Shown one piece after another: positions 1 through 7,198 of a stretch of DNA of 45,917 nt; the stretch's first letter is position 1; each line of letters starts with the position of its first letter. This DNA comes from CAZJZH01 sp964550465 (GTDB lineage Bacteria > Patescibacteriota > Patescibacteriia > JACRDY01). The position numbers and the translations under genes are program-made. The stretch lies in contig CAZJZH010000003.1 of the NCBI GenBank assembly GCA_964550465.1, positions 1 to 45,917 on the forward strand. Reading direction: 5' to 3'. The notes beneath the pieces were generated by a model. The model did no database searches. It was not told the DNA's origin and saw only the letters and a list, made by a program, of their open reading frames with translations.

Positions 1-251
1 AGCGCAATGACGATGGCATGAATAACATAGCGGTGGGTCAGCGTATCCCACAACCAGTTACCAGTCTGCACCACTGCTGCTTTATTGAGCCGCCGCTTGA
101 TGCCGGAAAATAATTTGTAAATAGGAAAAATAAACACCCGGACCACCACACTGCCGGTAGCCGACAGGGTAGGGCCGAGTGCTTTTTGGTAGACAATACT
201 AAAACCTTCACCAATGCGGACACCCATGCGCATCACGCGCACTGCCGCCAT
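1..251 (-). CDS. N-terminal part of a membrane-anchored protein (possibly M23 peptidase)
   Basis: An open frame on the minus strand starts at ATG 251 and runs off the left edge, giving about 83 residues. The visible part is basic and Arg-rich, with a hydrophobic stretch (VVVRVFIFPIYKLFSG) and then a second hydrophobic stretch entered by THRYVIHAIVIAL. This arrangement (basic N-terminus, aromatic-basic segment, then an NRYLVH-like motif before a membrane helix) resembles what I remember of the N-termini of CPR M23-type peptidoglycan peptidases. No catalytic residue is in view, so the function is a guess; the open frame itself is reasonably convincing. It is divergent from hppA across about 230 bases. 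Confidence 0.4.
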   Translation of the reverse strand, partial: MAAVRVMRMGVRIGEGFSIVYQKALGPTLSATGSVVVRVFIFPIYKLFSGIKRRLNKAAVVQTGNWLWDTLTHRYVIHAIVIA

Positions 252-403
252 AACTGCGATTTTTTTGAGGTATTGAGAAATAGGACAATGATGGTTACTG
301 ACCCGGTATTTCCTCTCCAGTATAGCCCAAAATATACCATATAGACACCCGCTGGTCAATGCTGTGACCATCATCAGTCGCCAGCTGTTCCACCAGTAGC
401 TGA

Positions 404-432
404 TTGACAAAACGCGCCAAAAAACATATTCT
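404..432 (+). promoter_or_regulatory. Sigma-70-type promoter upstream of hppA
   Basis: TTGACA at 404-409, a 17-base spacer and TATTCT at 427-432. This places transcription start near 439, about 40 bases before the preferred hppA ATG at 480. The rest of 252-479 shows no gene. Confidence 0.5.
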
Positions 433-479
433 GCCTAGTGATTTTAGTCATCTCATTTATAAATCATTTACACACTCCT

Positions 480-2501
480 ATGACCACTGGTCTGATCCTC
501 TTTTCGCTCGGTGCTGGTGTGTTGGCGGTAATCTACGGAGCCATCTTGATCTCCTGGATTCTCAAACAGCCAACCGGCTCTGAGCAGATGCAGCAGATTG
601 CTGCTGCCATCCAAACCGGCGCCAAAGCCTACCTTAATCGTCAGTACCGCTCTATTGGCATCATTGCCCTGGTACTGTTTGTCATTATTGGCTTTGGGCT
701 AGGGTGGGATATCGCTATTGGCTTTATTATCGGTGCTGCTTTGTCTGCGTTGGCCGGCTACATCGGTATGCACGTCTCTGTTCGTTCAAATGTCCGCACC
801 ACCGAAGCTGCTAAAACCAGTTTGCCAAAAGCGCTGGCAGTAGCTATCCGCGGTGGCTCTGTTACTGGTATGTTAGTGGTCGGTCTCGGCTTGCTCGGTG
901 TGGCCGGGTACTTCGCTATTTTGACTGCTATGGGTCTGGACGGTGAAGCAGCTAGTAAGGTGCTGATCGGTCTAGGTTTTGGTGGTAGTTTAATTTCTGT
1001 CTTTGCTCGTCTGGGTGGTGGTATCTTCACCAAGGCCGCTGACGTCGGCGCTGACTTGGTTGGTAAGGTTGAGTCAGACATCCCAGAAGACGACCCGCGT
1101 AACCCAGCGGTGATTGCTGACAACGTTGGCGACAACGTTGGTGACTGTGCTGGTATGGCGGCTGACCTGTTCGAAACGTACGCTGTTACCTCAGTGGCTG
1201 CTATGCTGCTGGGCGCTTTAACATTCCATAACTTTGAAAATGCTATTCTCTACCCATTGGTTCTGGGTGGGGTAGCCATTATCGCTTCTATTATCGGTAG
1301 CTTCTTTATTAAGCTCGGTAAAAACCAAAAGATTATGCCGGCTCTATACCGCGGCTTGATTGCTGCTGGTGTTATTGCCGCCATTGCTTTTTACCCTGTC
1401 ACCAATTGGTTGCTGGCTGGTAATGGACAGTACGACACACTGTCAATTTACTTTGCCTCATTGATTGGGCTTGTCGTGACCGCTCTGCTGGTAGTTATTA
1501 CCGAATACTACACTGCTACTGAGTACAAACCAGTTCGCTCTATTGCTAAGGCCTCAGAAACCGGTCATGGCACTAACGTTATCGCTGGTTTAGCTGTATC
1601 GATGAAGTCTACCGCCCTGCCAATCATTGTCATCGCTGCTGGTATCCTCGGCGCCTACTATTTCGCTGAGCTGTACGGTGTGGCGGTGGCAGCCATGGCC
1701 ATGCTGTCACTAACCGGTATCATCGTGGCTATTGACGCTTATGGGCCAATCACCGACAACGCCGGTGGTATCGCTGAAATGTCTGGCTTGTCAGAAGATG
1801 TTCGCGTCACCACTGACGCTTTGGACGCAGTTGGCAATACCACCAAGGCGGTAACCAAGGGCTACGCTATTGGTTCAGCTGGTCTAGCGGCTATCGTCCT
1901 GTTCGCTTCATACACTCAAGAGTTTATCGACCGCGGCCGAGAGGTAGTCTTCTTGCTTGATGACCCGATGGTTGTTATCGGTCTGTTTATTGGTGGTCTG
2001 TTGCCATACATCTTCGGTGCCCTGTCGATGGAATCTGTTGGTAAGGCGGCTGGCGCGGTGGTGGAAAACGTCCGTGATCAGTTCAAAAACAACCCCGGCA
2101 TCATGGCCGGCACCAGTCAGCCAGACTACGGCCAGACGGTTGATATCGTCACTCGTTCTGCTCTGAAAGAAATGATTATCCCAGCTTTGATCCCTGTGTT
2201 GGTACCAATCATTGTTGGCTTTACCTTGGGTATCGAAGCCCTGGGTGGTGTGCTGATGGGAAGTATCGTCACTGGTGTGTTCGTAGCTATCTCTATGACC
2301 TCTGGTGGTGGCGCCTGGGACAATGCTAAGAAGTACATCGAAGAAGGTAACCATGGTGGTAAGGGCTCAGAGGCTCACAAGGCAGCCGTAACCGGGGACA
2401 CAGTCGGTGACCCCTACAAAGACACTGCCGGACCAGCTATCAACCCAATGATTAAGATTTTGAACGTAGTAGCGCTGTTGTTAGTTTCTCTGTTGGTGTA
2501 A
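480..2501 (+). CDS. hppA: K+-independent proton-pumping membrane pyrophosphatase
   Basis: This integral membrane enzyme hydrolyses pyrophosphate and pumps protons across the cytoplasmic membrane. The 673-residue length fits the family (about 650-800). The substrate loop DVGADLVGKVE is at residues 188-198, followed by DNVGDNVGD at 214-222, which bind Mg-PPi; the C-terminal loop has the matching GDTVGDPYKDTAGPAINP. Residue 456 in GNTTKA is Lys and residue 459 is Thr, the combination that marks the K+-independent subfamily (K+-dependent enzymes have Ala/Gly-type residues there). I chose ATG 480 because the first membrane helix follows at once; an in-frame GTG at 438 would add 14 residues. No Shine-Dalgarno site is seen. 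It is monocistronic, with its own promoter and terminator. It could supply proton-motive force from biosynthetic pyrophosphate. Confidence 0.96.
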   Translation: MTTGLILFSLGAGVLAVIYGAILISWILKQPTGSEQMQQIAAAIQTGAKAYLNRQYRSIGIIALVLFVIIGFGLGWDIAIGFIIGAALSALAGYIGMHVSVRSNVRTTEAAKTSLPKALAVAIRGGSVTGMLVVGLGLLGVAGYFAILTAMGLDGEAASKVLIGLGFGGSLISVFARLGGGIFTKAADVGADLVGKVESDIPEDDPRNPAVIADNVGDNVGDCAGMAADLFETYAVTSVAAMLLGALTFHNFENAILYPLVLGGVAIIASIIGSFFIKLGKNQKIMPALYRGLIAAGVIAAIAFYPVTNWLLAGNGQYDTLSIYFASLIGLVVTALLVVITEYYTATEYKPVRSIAKASETGHGTNVIAGLAVSMKSTALPIIVIAAGILGAYYFAELYGVAVAAMAMLSLTGIIVAIDAYGPITDNAGGIAEMSGLSEDVRVTTDALDAVGNTTKAVTKGYAIGSAGLAAIVLFASYTQEFIDRGREVVFLLDDPMVVIGLFIGGLLPYIFGALSMESVGKAAGAVVENVRDQFKNNPGIMAGTSQPDYGQTVDIVTRSALKEMIIPALIPVLVPIIVGFTLGIEALGGVLMGSIVTGVFVAISMTSGGGAWDNAKKYIEEGNHGGKGSEAHKAAVTGDTVGDPYKDTAGPAINPMIKILNVVALLLVSLLV

Positions 2502-2517
2502 TAACAACTGTTCTACC

Positions 2518-2556
2518 AAAAAACCTCCTGTCGCGAAATGCGTTGGGAGGTTTTTT
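2518..2556 (+). terminator. Rho-independent terminator of hppA
   Basis: AAAAAACCTCC pairs with GGAGGTTTTTT around a short loop, ending in a T run. Confidence 0.85.
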
Positions 2557-2647
2557 AATTAAAAGGGAGAATTCTGATTTCCCGCTTTTATTGACCAAAA
2601 CTATCTGACGTGCTAACCTCAACACTCGCAAGACATAATCATTTTCT

Positions 2648-3934
2648 ATGGATATCAAAAAAGACCAACCATCAGGCTCAGTAGTCACTTTGACTGTGAC
2701 CGTTAGTCACGCTGAGCTCAAACCATTTCTAGAAAAAGCTGCTCAGCAGATCTCGGCCGAAAAAACTATCGCTGGCTTCCGCCCCGGTAAGGCGCCGTAT
2801 GAGATCGTCGCTCAGCAGGTAGGGGAGATGACCATCTATCAACGCTGTGTTGATGATGCTATTACTAAGACACTGTTTGCTGCTTTAGAAAAAGAACTGG
2901 CAGACACCCAAGTGGTCGGCCAGCCGCGAGTCGATATCGACAAGCTGGCACCAGACAATGACCTGGTCTACACCGCTACTGTCACCCTGCTGCCTGAAGT
3001 AACCGTTGGCGACATCAGTAAAATCAAAGTGGAGAAGAAGGACGTTGCCACTGATCAGAAAGCAGTTGAGCAAACACTAGAGCAGTTACAACAGAGCCGC
3101 GTCCAGGAAGAGCCAAAAGATGACGCTGCCGCTACCGGCGACAAGGTGTCACTAGACTTTGACGTCTTTGTCGATAAAGTAGCCATTGAAGGCGGCTCTG
3201 CTAAAGAATACCCGCTAGTTATTGGTGAACATAAATTTATCCCCGGCTTTGAAGAACAGATTGTTGGTATGAAGCAGGGTGAAGAAAAGGAATTTGAACT
3301 GCGCTTTCCTAAGGATTACCACCAGAAGAACTTAGCTAATAAACTAGCCACTTTTAAGGTGTCTGTCCGCCGTGTCTTCACCCGCATTTTGCCAGAGCTG
3401 AATGATGATTTTGCCAAGCAGTTGGGCGCCGAGTCATTTGCTAAGCTGACAGAAACGATTGAAGGTAACATTAAGGCTGAAGCCGAACAAAAAGAAGCTC
3501 AGCGCCAAGAGATTGCCATGCTTGATGCTCTAGCTGCGCAAGCCACCTTTAGTGACATCCCTCAGACGTTGATTGACACCGAAGCTCACCGCATGGTCCA
3601 TGAGCTGGAAGCCAGTATCAACCAGCAAGGCCTGCAGTTTAAGGATTACCTAGAACACCTCAAAAAGACTGAAGCTGACCTGCAAAAAGACTTTGCTGAA
3701 GACGCGCAGAAGCGAGTCAAAACAGCGTTGATTATCCGCCAAGTGGCTGAAGACAACAACATCACTGTGCCAACAGCAGACATTGACGCAGAAATTAACC
3801 GGGCCGCTGAAACCTATAAGGACAACAAAGAGGCACTGGAAAATATTAAGTCAGAAAGCTCACGGCGTTACTTAGAAAACACCTTACTGAACCGCAAGGT
3901 CATTACCTTCTTGAAAGAAAAGATCTTGAAGTAG
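2648..3934 (+). CDS. tig: Trigger factor, ribosome-associated chaperone and prolyl isomerase
   Basis: Trigger factor binds ribosomal protein uL23 at the exit tunnel and assists folding of nascent chains. The 428 residues show the usual order: an N-terminal ribosome-binding domain with signature GFRPGKAP at 43-50, a FKBP-type peptidyl-prolyl isomerase domain at roughly 160-245 (IPGFEEQIVGMKQGE), and a long helical, Glu/Lys-rich C-terminal chaperone domain. Length is typical of the family. There is no ribosome-binding site. A CATAAT box at 2634-2639 ends 8 bases before the ATG, so the mRNA may be leaderless; an alternative promoter is TTGACC 2591-2596 with TAACCT 2614-2619. A long hairpin follows the gene. 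Confidence 0.95.
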   Translation: MDIKKDQPSGSVVTLTVTVSHAELKPFLEKAAQQISAEKTIAGFRPGKAPYEIVAQQVGEMTIYQRCVDDAITKTLFAALEKELADTQVVGQPRVDIDKLAPDNDLVYTATVTLLPEVTVGDISKIKVEKKDVATDQKAVEQTLEQLQQSRVQEEPKDDAAATGDKVSLDFDVFVDKVAIEGGSAKEYPLVIGEHKFIPGFEEQIVGMKQGEEKEFELRFPKDYHQKNLANKLATFKVSVRRVFTRILPELNDDFAKQLGAESFAKLTETIEGNIKAEAEQKEAQRQEIAMLDALAAQATFSDIPQTLIDTEAHRMVHELEASINQQGLQFKDYLEHLKKTEADLQKDFAEDAQKRVKTALIIRQVAEDNNITVPTADIDAEINRAAETYKDNKEALENIKSESSRRYLENTLLNRKVITFLKEKILK

Positions 3935-3946
3935 TAAAAACCACTC

Positions 3947-4022
3947 AAGCGACTGGTGATAGGTGGTCAGTGACTAAGCTATATTGCTTAATCACTGGTC
4001 GCTAGTCACCAGTCGCTTTTTT
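3947..4022 (+). terminator. Long imperfect palindrome acting as the tig terminator
   Basis: AAGCGACTGGTGA (3947-3959) pairs with TCACCAGTCGCTT (4006-4018), and the inner 46 bases also pair imperfectly. A T run ends the element. The 11-mer TCGCTAGTCAC at 3999-4009 recurs in the palindrome at 41287-41358, so this belongs to a dispersed repeat family. Confidence 0.75.
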
Positions 4023-4034
4023 ACTATGCCAGCC

Positions 4035-4063
4035 TTGACAAAATATATTATTTACTGTAAGCT
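4035..4063 (+). promoter_or_regulatory. Promoter of the 86-residue orphan gene
   Basis: A perfect TTGACA (4035-4040), a 17-base spacer and a weaker -10 TAAGCT (4058-4063). The bases just downstream (AGCTAGCACATT) are shared with the region upstream of the membrane-protein gene that starts at 36779. Confidence 0.5.
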
Positions 4064-4116
4064 AGCACATTAGTTCTTTAATCGCGCACTAACAATCAAC
4101 CAGCGGAGGTTCTGTC

Positions 4117-4377
4117 GTGGAGCAAAAATTTAACGTAATAACTGTCCCGCTTACCCTCGACAATGCCGTGCCCCCAGAGGAGGCAGTGGGCAAGGCGCTC
4201 GCATCATGGAGAAAGCGACACCCAAGCGCCGTCATCACTAGCCACACCGCAACCCCTCTAGTGACCACGGAAAGTGCACTGGGAGTCGACATTACCATTA
4301 CGTACACCAGCGCAGTCTTGATGGTAATTTTCTACACCCAAACCGAAGATGGTGGAATACTACTGGCCTCACGCTAA
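4117..4377 (+). CDS. Small orphan protein, paralogue of the one at 11057-11266
   Basis: I do not recognise a named family. The 86-residue protein starts at GTG, placed by a strong GGAGG at 4105-4109, seven bases upstream. It has no membrane segment or signal peptide. The core (A-x3-L-x-S-W, then HPSAVITSH, then a hydrophobic beta-like segment ITITYTSAVLMVIFY) lines up with the protein at 11057-11266, which has W-x-AKNPEKKIVSH and a similar hydrophobic end. A helix followed by two beta strands is likely. The pattern vaguely recalls small Cse60-type proteins, but I cannot confirm that. It is monocistronic with its own promoter and terminator, unlike the operonic core genes around it. Confidence 0.7.
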   Translation: MEQKFNVITVPLTLDNAVPPEEAVGKALASWRKRHPSAVITSHTATPLVTTESALGVDITITYTSAVLMVIFYTQTEDGGILLASR

Positions 4378-4382
4378 TCATT

Positions 4383-4410
4383 AACCCCGTACCGCCTGGT
4401 GCGGGGTTTT
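4383..4410 (+). terminator. Terminator after the 86-residue orphan gene
   Basis: AACCCCG pairs with CGGGGTT, followed by a T run. The TATACT -10 box of the next gene (4413-4418) begins right after it. Confidence 0.75.
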
Positions 4411-4427
4411 GCTATACTAAAACCACT

Positions 4428-4925
4428 ATGCAAATCGCTATTGTTTCTGACAGCCACGACAACCTGCCAAATATTGATGAAATGCTGCGGATTGTAGCTG
4501 AACGCGGCATTACCACCATGATTCACTGTGGTGATGTTTGCGCGCCCGGCGTATTAAAATACCTGTCTGAAAACTTTGCCGGTGATATCCATTTGGCATA
4601 CGGCAATGTCGATGGTGATATCCCCGGCATGGAGAAAAAGGCTGGTGACAACGTCACCCTGCATGGTGAGGTAGGTACACTGGAACTAGGTGGCAAAACC
4701 ATTGTCTTTAACCATTACCCAGACAGAGCCAAAGAATTAGCCGCTGAGGGTGGCTGTGATATCGTCTTTTATGGTCACACCCACAAACCATGGGAAGAGG
4801 CCGTCAATGGCACGCGAGTAGTTAACCCCGGCACCTTGGCTGGCCTGTTTGCTAAACCTACTTTCGCCATCTACAACACTGCTAACGATAATTTAGAGCT
4901 GATCCTGCTCTACCACGGCGCATGA
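4428..4925 (+). CDS. YfcE/MJ0936-type metallophosphoesterase
   Basis: A calcineurin-like phosphodiesterase of the YfcE/MJ0936 family, which cleaves phosphodiester bonds with two metal ions; the physiological substrate is generally unknown. All five metal/active-site blocks are present in 165 residues: D-S-H at 8-10, GD at 35-36, GN at 59-60, NH at 95-96 and GHTH at 116-119. Length is typical. TATACT at 4413-4418 lies 9 bases before the ATG and no ribosome site is present, which suggests a leaderless message. Its stop overlaps the start of the DUF167 gene (ATGA), so the two are translationally coupled. Confidence 0.9.
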   Translation: MQIAIVSDSHDNLPNIDEMLRIVAERGITTMIHCGDVCAPGVLKYLSENFAGDIHLAYGNVDGDIPGMEKKAGDNVTLHGEVGTLELGGKTIVFNHYPDRAKELAAEGGCDIVFYGHTHKPWEEAVNGTRVVNPGTLAGLFAKPTFAIYNTANDNLELILLYHGA

Positions 4926-5143
4926 GTACCATCGCTGTTACCGTCACGCCTAACGCCAAGCATAATCGCATTGAGCCAGCTGGAGCGGATGGTTGGCGAA
5001 TATGGGTGACTGCCGCGCCAGCTGATGGTCAGGCCAACCAACAGGTGCGCAAACTACTGGCTAAGCAGCTGAAAATAGCGCCCAGCCGATTACAGTTGAT
5101 CCGCGGTCATAAGGGTAAACAAAAAATATTCCAGATAGACTAA
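4922..5143 (+). CDS. DUF167 (YggU-type) protein
   Basis: The 73-residue protein matches the DUF167/YggU pattern: VTPNAKHN near the start, W-x-I-x-VTAAPADGQAN in the middle, then LAKQLKIA and LIRGHKGKQK at the C-terminus. The family is a small alpha/beta fold found widely in bacteria and archaea with no firmly established function. The start overlaps the previous stop by four bases. It ends three bases before the stem of a good terminator, closing a two-gene operon. Confidence 0.88.
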   Translation: MSTIAVTVTPNAKHNRIEPAGADGWRIWVTAAPADGQANQQVRKLLAKQLKIAPSRLQLIRGHKGKQKIFQID

Positions 5144-5180
5144 ACCCCGCTTCTGGCTGAAGCGGGGTTTATTGTTTTTT
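5142..5180 (+). terminator. Terminator of the YfcE-DUF167 operon
   Basis: AAACCCCGCTT pairs with AAGCGGGGTTT, followed by ATTGTTTTTT. Confidence 0.85.
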
Positions 5181-5193
5181 GTGAATACGGCGC

Positions 5194-5730
5194 CTAAGCG
5201 ACCATCGCCAAAGCGTCTGCCAGCGTCTGTTGTTGGTGATACGCCGTGACCGCGGCATTCCACAAGCGCCGCGTCCCGGTTGGTCGGCGAGGGTCCATAT
5301 CGTAATGATGGAACAGTGCGCTCAGGTTATGCTCCCCCGAATCAGCTACGCCGAAGTGGTGCCACCCCTTGGCCGCCATCCACGCATAAACCGCATCGTA
5401 GTAGATAGCATCAATCTGTTCGTTAGTGGCGCTCCGACATATCGACCGGAGAAACCGCGTCAGTAGTAGCGTCAGCAACTCAATTTCCTCTTTAGTGGTT
5501 TCCGAATCCACCACCACTAAGAAATCAGCCGCGACGCTGTTAGTGTAGGCTGCGGGACACTTAATCAGCAAGCCCTCGCCGTCTCCCTCGACGGTCAATT
5601 GTTCGCTGAGAAAATCCCCCAACAACCAATCAACGCACTTCATGGGCGGCCCCTCATACTGGAGATCTTGGTCGCGGTGATACTGCGGCGCCTTGGGCGC
5701 CTCTCCTCGATAATTACCCATAATCCGCAT
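5194..5730 (-). CDS. Orphan cytoplasmic protein of unknown function
   Basis: I do not recognise this 178-residue protein. ATG 5730 is preferred over the longer in-frame start at 5751 because AAGGAGG (5736-5742) sits five bases upstream of it. The protein has no signal peptide or membrane segment. The N-terminal 30 residues are polar; the middle (about 70-150) looks helical with a Leu-rich stretch EELLTLLLTRFLRSI-like; the end is helical. It contains scattered Trp, Tyr and His but no motif I can assign. It occupies the place where many bacteria, including other CPR, have yidC after yidD, but it is not YidC. Promoter, leader hairpin and ribosome site are all recognisable, so it is very likely expressed. 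Confidence 0.7.
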   Translation of the reverse strand: MRIMGNYRGEAPKAPQYHRDQDLQYEGPPMKCVDWLLGDFLSEQLTVEGDGEGLLIKCPAAYTNSVAADFLVVVDSETTKEEIELLTLLLTRFLRSICRSATNEQIDAIYYDAVYAWMAAKGWHHFGVADSGEHNLSALFHHYDMDPRRPTGTRRLWNAAVTAYHQQQTLADALAMVA

Positions 5731-5742
5731 AACTTCCTCCTT

Positions 5743-5761
5743 CCACATCAACCAGATGTGG
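5743..5761 (-). promoter_or_regulatory. Leader hairpin abutting the ribosome-binding site
   Basis: In the mRNA sense CCACATC and GATGTGG form a 7-bp stem with a TGGTT loop, ending right where AAGGAGG begins. Stems here can modulate access to the ribosome site or protect the leader. Confidence 0.45.
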
Positions 5762-5872
5762 GGTGATCTCTTACCAGTAACTAACAGTTAGGTTAGAGGA
5801 ATTCTCTATTAGTACGCCTGAAGTGAACACTCTCCACCTGTTTTTAAGATAAACTATCAAAGATCATGTAAA

Positions 5873-5901
5873 ATGATAGCACAATTAATGATATATGTCA
5901 A
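5873..5901 (-). promoter_or_regulatory. Strong promoter of the orphan gene at 5194-5730
   Basis: On the minus strand: perfect TTGACA (5896-5901), 17-base spacer, TATCAT (5873-5878). Predicted leader is about 135 bases. Confidence 0.7.
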
Positions 5902-5960
5902 TATATATTAAAAAACACTCTTACAAAAAGGGGTTATTTTGTATAAATTTAAACAAAAAA

Positions 5961-6227
5961 TTACTTCAATGGATCCTCGCCACCCTTATTGAGGGGATTG
6001 CAACGGACAATACGCCACAATGCCTTAGCGCCACCGCGCAATACACCATATTTCTCAATCGCCTGACAGCCGTAGTCTGAGCAGGTGGGATGAAAGCGGC
6101 AGTAGCCATAGGGAAACATGATTTTGCCTAATTTACTATGATCTGGCGAAATAGTCCGCTGATACAGGTGAATATAGGCAATAAGCGCCCGCCGCGGCCA
6201 GTGTAGGGCTGTTTTTAATTTTGCCAT
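5961..6227 (-). CDS. yidD: YidD membrane protein insertion efficiency factor
   Basis: YidD is a small membrane-associated protein that assists YidC-dependent insertion of inner-membrane proteins. The 88 residues carry the full signature: IHLYQRTISPDHS, then CRFHPTCSDYGCQAIEKYG with the conserved cysteines, then WRIVRCNPLNKGGEDP. The N-terminal helix (RRALIAYIHLYQ) is amphipathic. The start lies inside the 3' end of rnpA (13-base overlap), so the two are coupled. yidC, often the next gene, is absent here. Confidence 0.95.
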   Translation of the reverse strand: MAKLKTALHWPRRALIAYIHLYQRTISPDHSKLGKIMFPYGYCRFHPTCSDYGCQAIEKYGVLRGGAKALWRIVRCNPLNKGGEDPLK

Positions 6228-6565
6228 AGACGTAGTTTTTTGATAGCGCTGGTTAATTCAGCCTCAACGGCGGCAAAATCAAGCTCAGTTGGTGTGGTTT
6301 TGGGGTTAACGCCAATCACAATATCAAAATTTCCTTTAATTTTAGGTACATTTTTACGAATAGCTTCGCGCATTCGCCGCTTCAGAACATTGCGATGAGC
6401 CGCTTTTTTACTGACCTTATTGCTCACCACAAAGCAAAAACGGTTATGCTCTCGGTCATTTGGCAGCGAGCGAACCAAAAAATGATCCACATATGCTTTG
6501 CGGCCCTTGCGGATAACCTGCAATACGTCTTTTTGCTGCTGTAAACGGTGAATTTTGGCTAACAT
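6215..6565 (-). CDS. rnpA: Ribonuclease P protein component
   Basis: This is the protein subunit of RNase P, which with the M1 RNA removes tRNA 5' leaders. The 116 residues contain the RNR signature region (SKKAAHRNVLKRRMREAIRK) and the preceding FCFVVSNKVS strand. Length is normal. On the minus strand a perfect TATAAT (6575-6580) ends 9 bases before the ATG and there is no ribosome site, so the message is probably leaderless. It overlaps yidD at its 3' end and follows rpmH, the standard order. Confidence 0.95.
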   Translation of the reverse strand: MLAKIHRLQQQKDVLQVIRKGRKAYVDHFLVRSLPNDREHNRFCFVVSNKVSKKAAHRNVLKRRMREAIRKNVPKIKGNFDIVIGVNPKTTPTELDFAAVEAELTSAIKKLRLWQN

Positions 6566-6633
6566 AATAACCGCATTATACCAGAAAAACTAACTAAACA
6601 CCCCTGATTGCCAGCCACCAATCACTCACAACT

Positions 6634-6664
6634 AAAAAATCTAGCGTTTTAGCGCCAGATTTTG
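6634..6664 (-). terminator. Terminator of rpmH
   Basis: On the minus strand AAAATCTGGCG pairs with CGCTAGATTTT (one G-U pair) around a CTAAAA loop, followed by Ts. It separates rpmH from rnpA, which has its own -10 box. Bases 6600-6630 hold only AATCACT-like repeat debris. Confidence 0.75.
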
Positions 6665-6688
6665 ATAATTTCCCAAAACTAATGGTTT

Positions 6689-6826
6689 TTAGGCGGCGAT
6701 CTTAGCGCGACCCTTAGCGCGGCGGTTCTTCAAGACCGTACGACCAGTACTGGTTTTCATCCGTGACCGAAAACCGAGCTTTTTGGCCCGTTTTCGCTTA
6801 CTTGGTTGGTGAGTTCGTTTTGGCAT
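6689..6826 (-). CDS. rpmH: 50S ribosomal protein bL34
   Basis: The 45-residue basic protein begins MPKRTHQPSKRKRAKKLGF and ends RRAKGRAKIAA, the classic bL34 pattern (KRTxQPSxxKR, GFRxRMxTxxGRxVLxxRRAKGR). A longer in-frame extension to 6973 crosses the intergenic palindromes and is not real. On the minus strand TACACT (6833-6838) lies 6 bases upstream of the ATG, with no ribosome site, again fitting a leaderless mRNA. It is divergent from dnaA. Confidence 0.97.
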   Translation of the reverse strand: MPKRTHQPSKRKRAKKLGFRSRMKTSTGRTVLKNRRAKGRAKIAA

Positions 6827-6906
6827 AAGAGTAGTGTAACTGGCCAGAATAATAGCAATGGCGGCATATTTTGTCAATAAGGGGGTAGTGAGTAATTGAT
6901 CTATAT

Positions 6907-6978
6907 CGTATGTGGTATGCCGTATACCGTATGACGGAGAAGATATAGTGCATCCCTGCATACGACATACCACATACG
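6907..6978. repeat. TATAC-rich inverted repeat between rpmH and dnaA
   Basis: CGTATGTGGTATG (6907-6919) and its exact inverse CATACCACATACG (6966-6978) flank a spacer that itself contains further GTATACC/CATACG pieces. Just upstream of dnaA, at 7077-7085 and 7126-7134, are DnaA-box-like TTTTCCACA and TTATCAACA. No gene is seen in 6827-7198. Confidence 0.6.
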
Positions 6979-7198
6979 GTATACGAGAGCCCCCTAATTA
7001 CTGATTACTAAATTACCTAATAACCAACACAACTAATTCCGTCACTCACCAAGCCACAAGGGGGGGTTTTTTACCCTTTTCCACACCTAACCCACAGGTC
7101 GTGCACAAATAGCTGTGGTGATGATTTATCAACATGTGGAAATGTGGTACTATCGTATAAGAACTTGCTTTAAAAACACAAAAAAATACTTCCTCACT

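Noticed and set aside
758..1135. Open frame antisense to hppA
   Set aside because: It is a by-product of the codon bias of the strongly supported hppA gene; the protein is Pro/Ser/Thr-rich with no motif and no start signals.
6827..6973. N-terminal extension of bL34 to 94 residues
   Set aside because: The extension crosses the TATAC-rich palindromes, has no homology and would include the -10 box.
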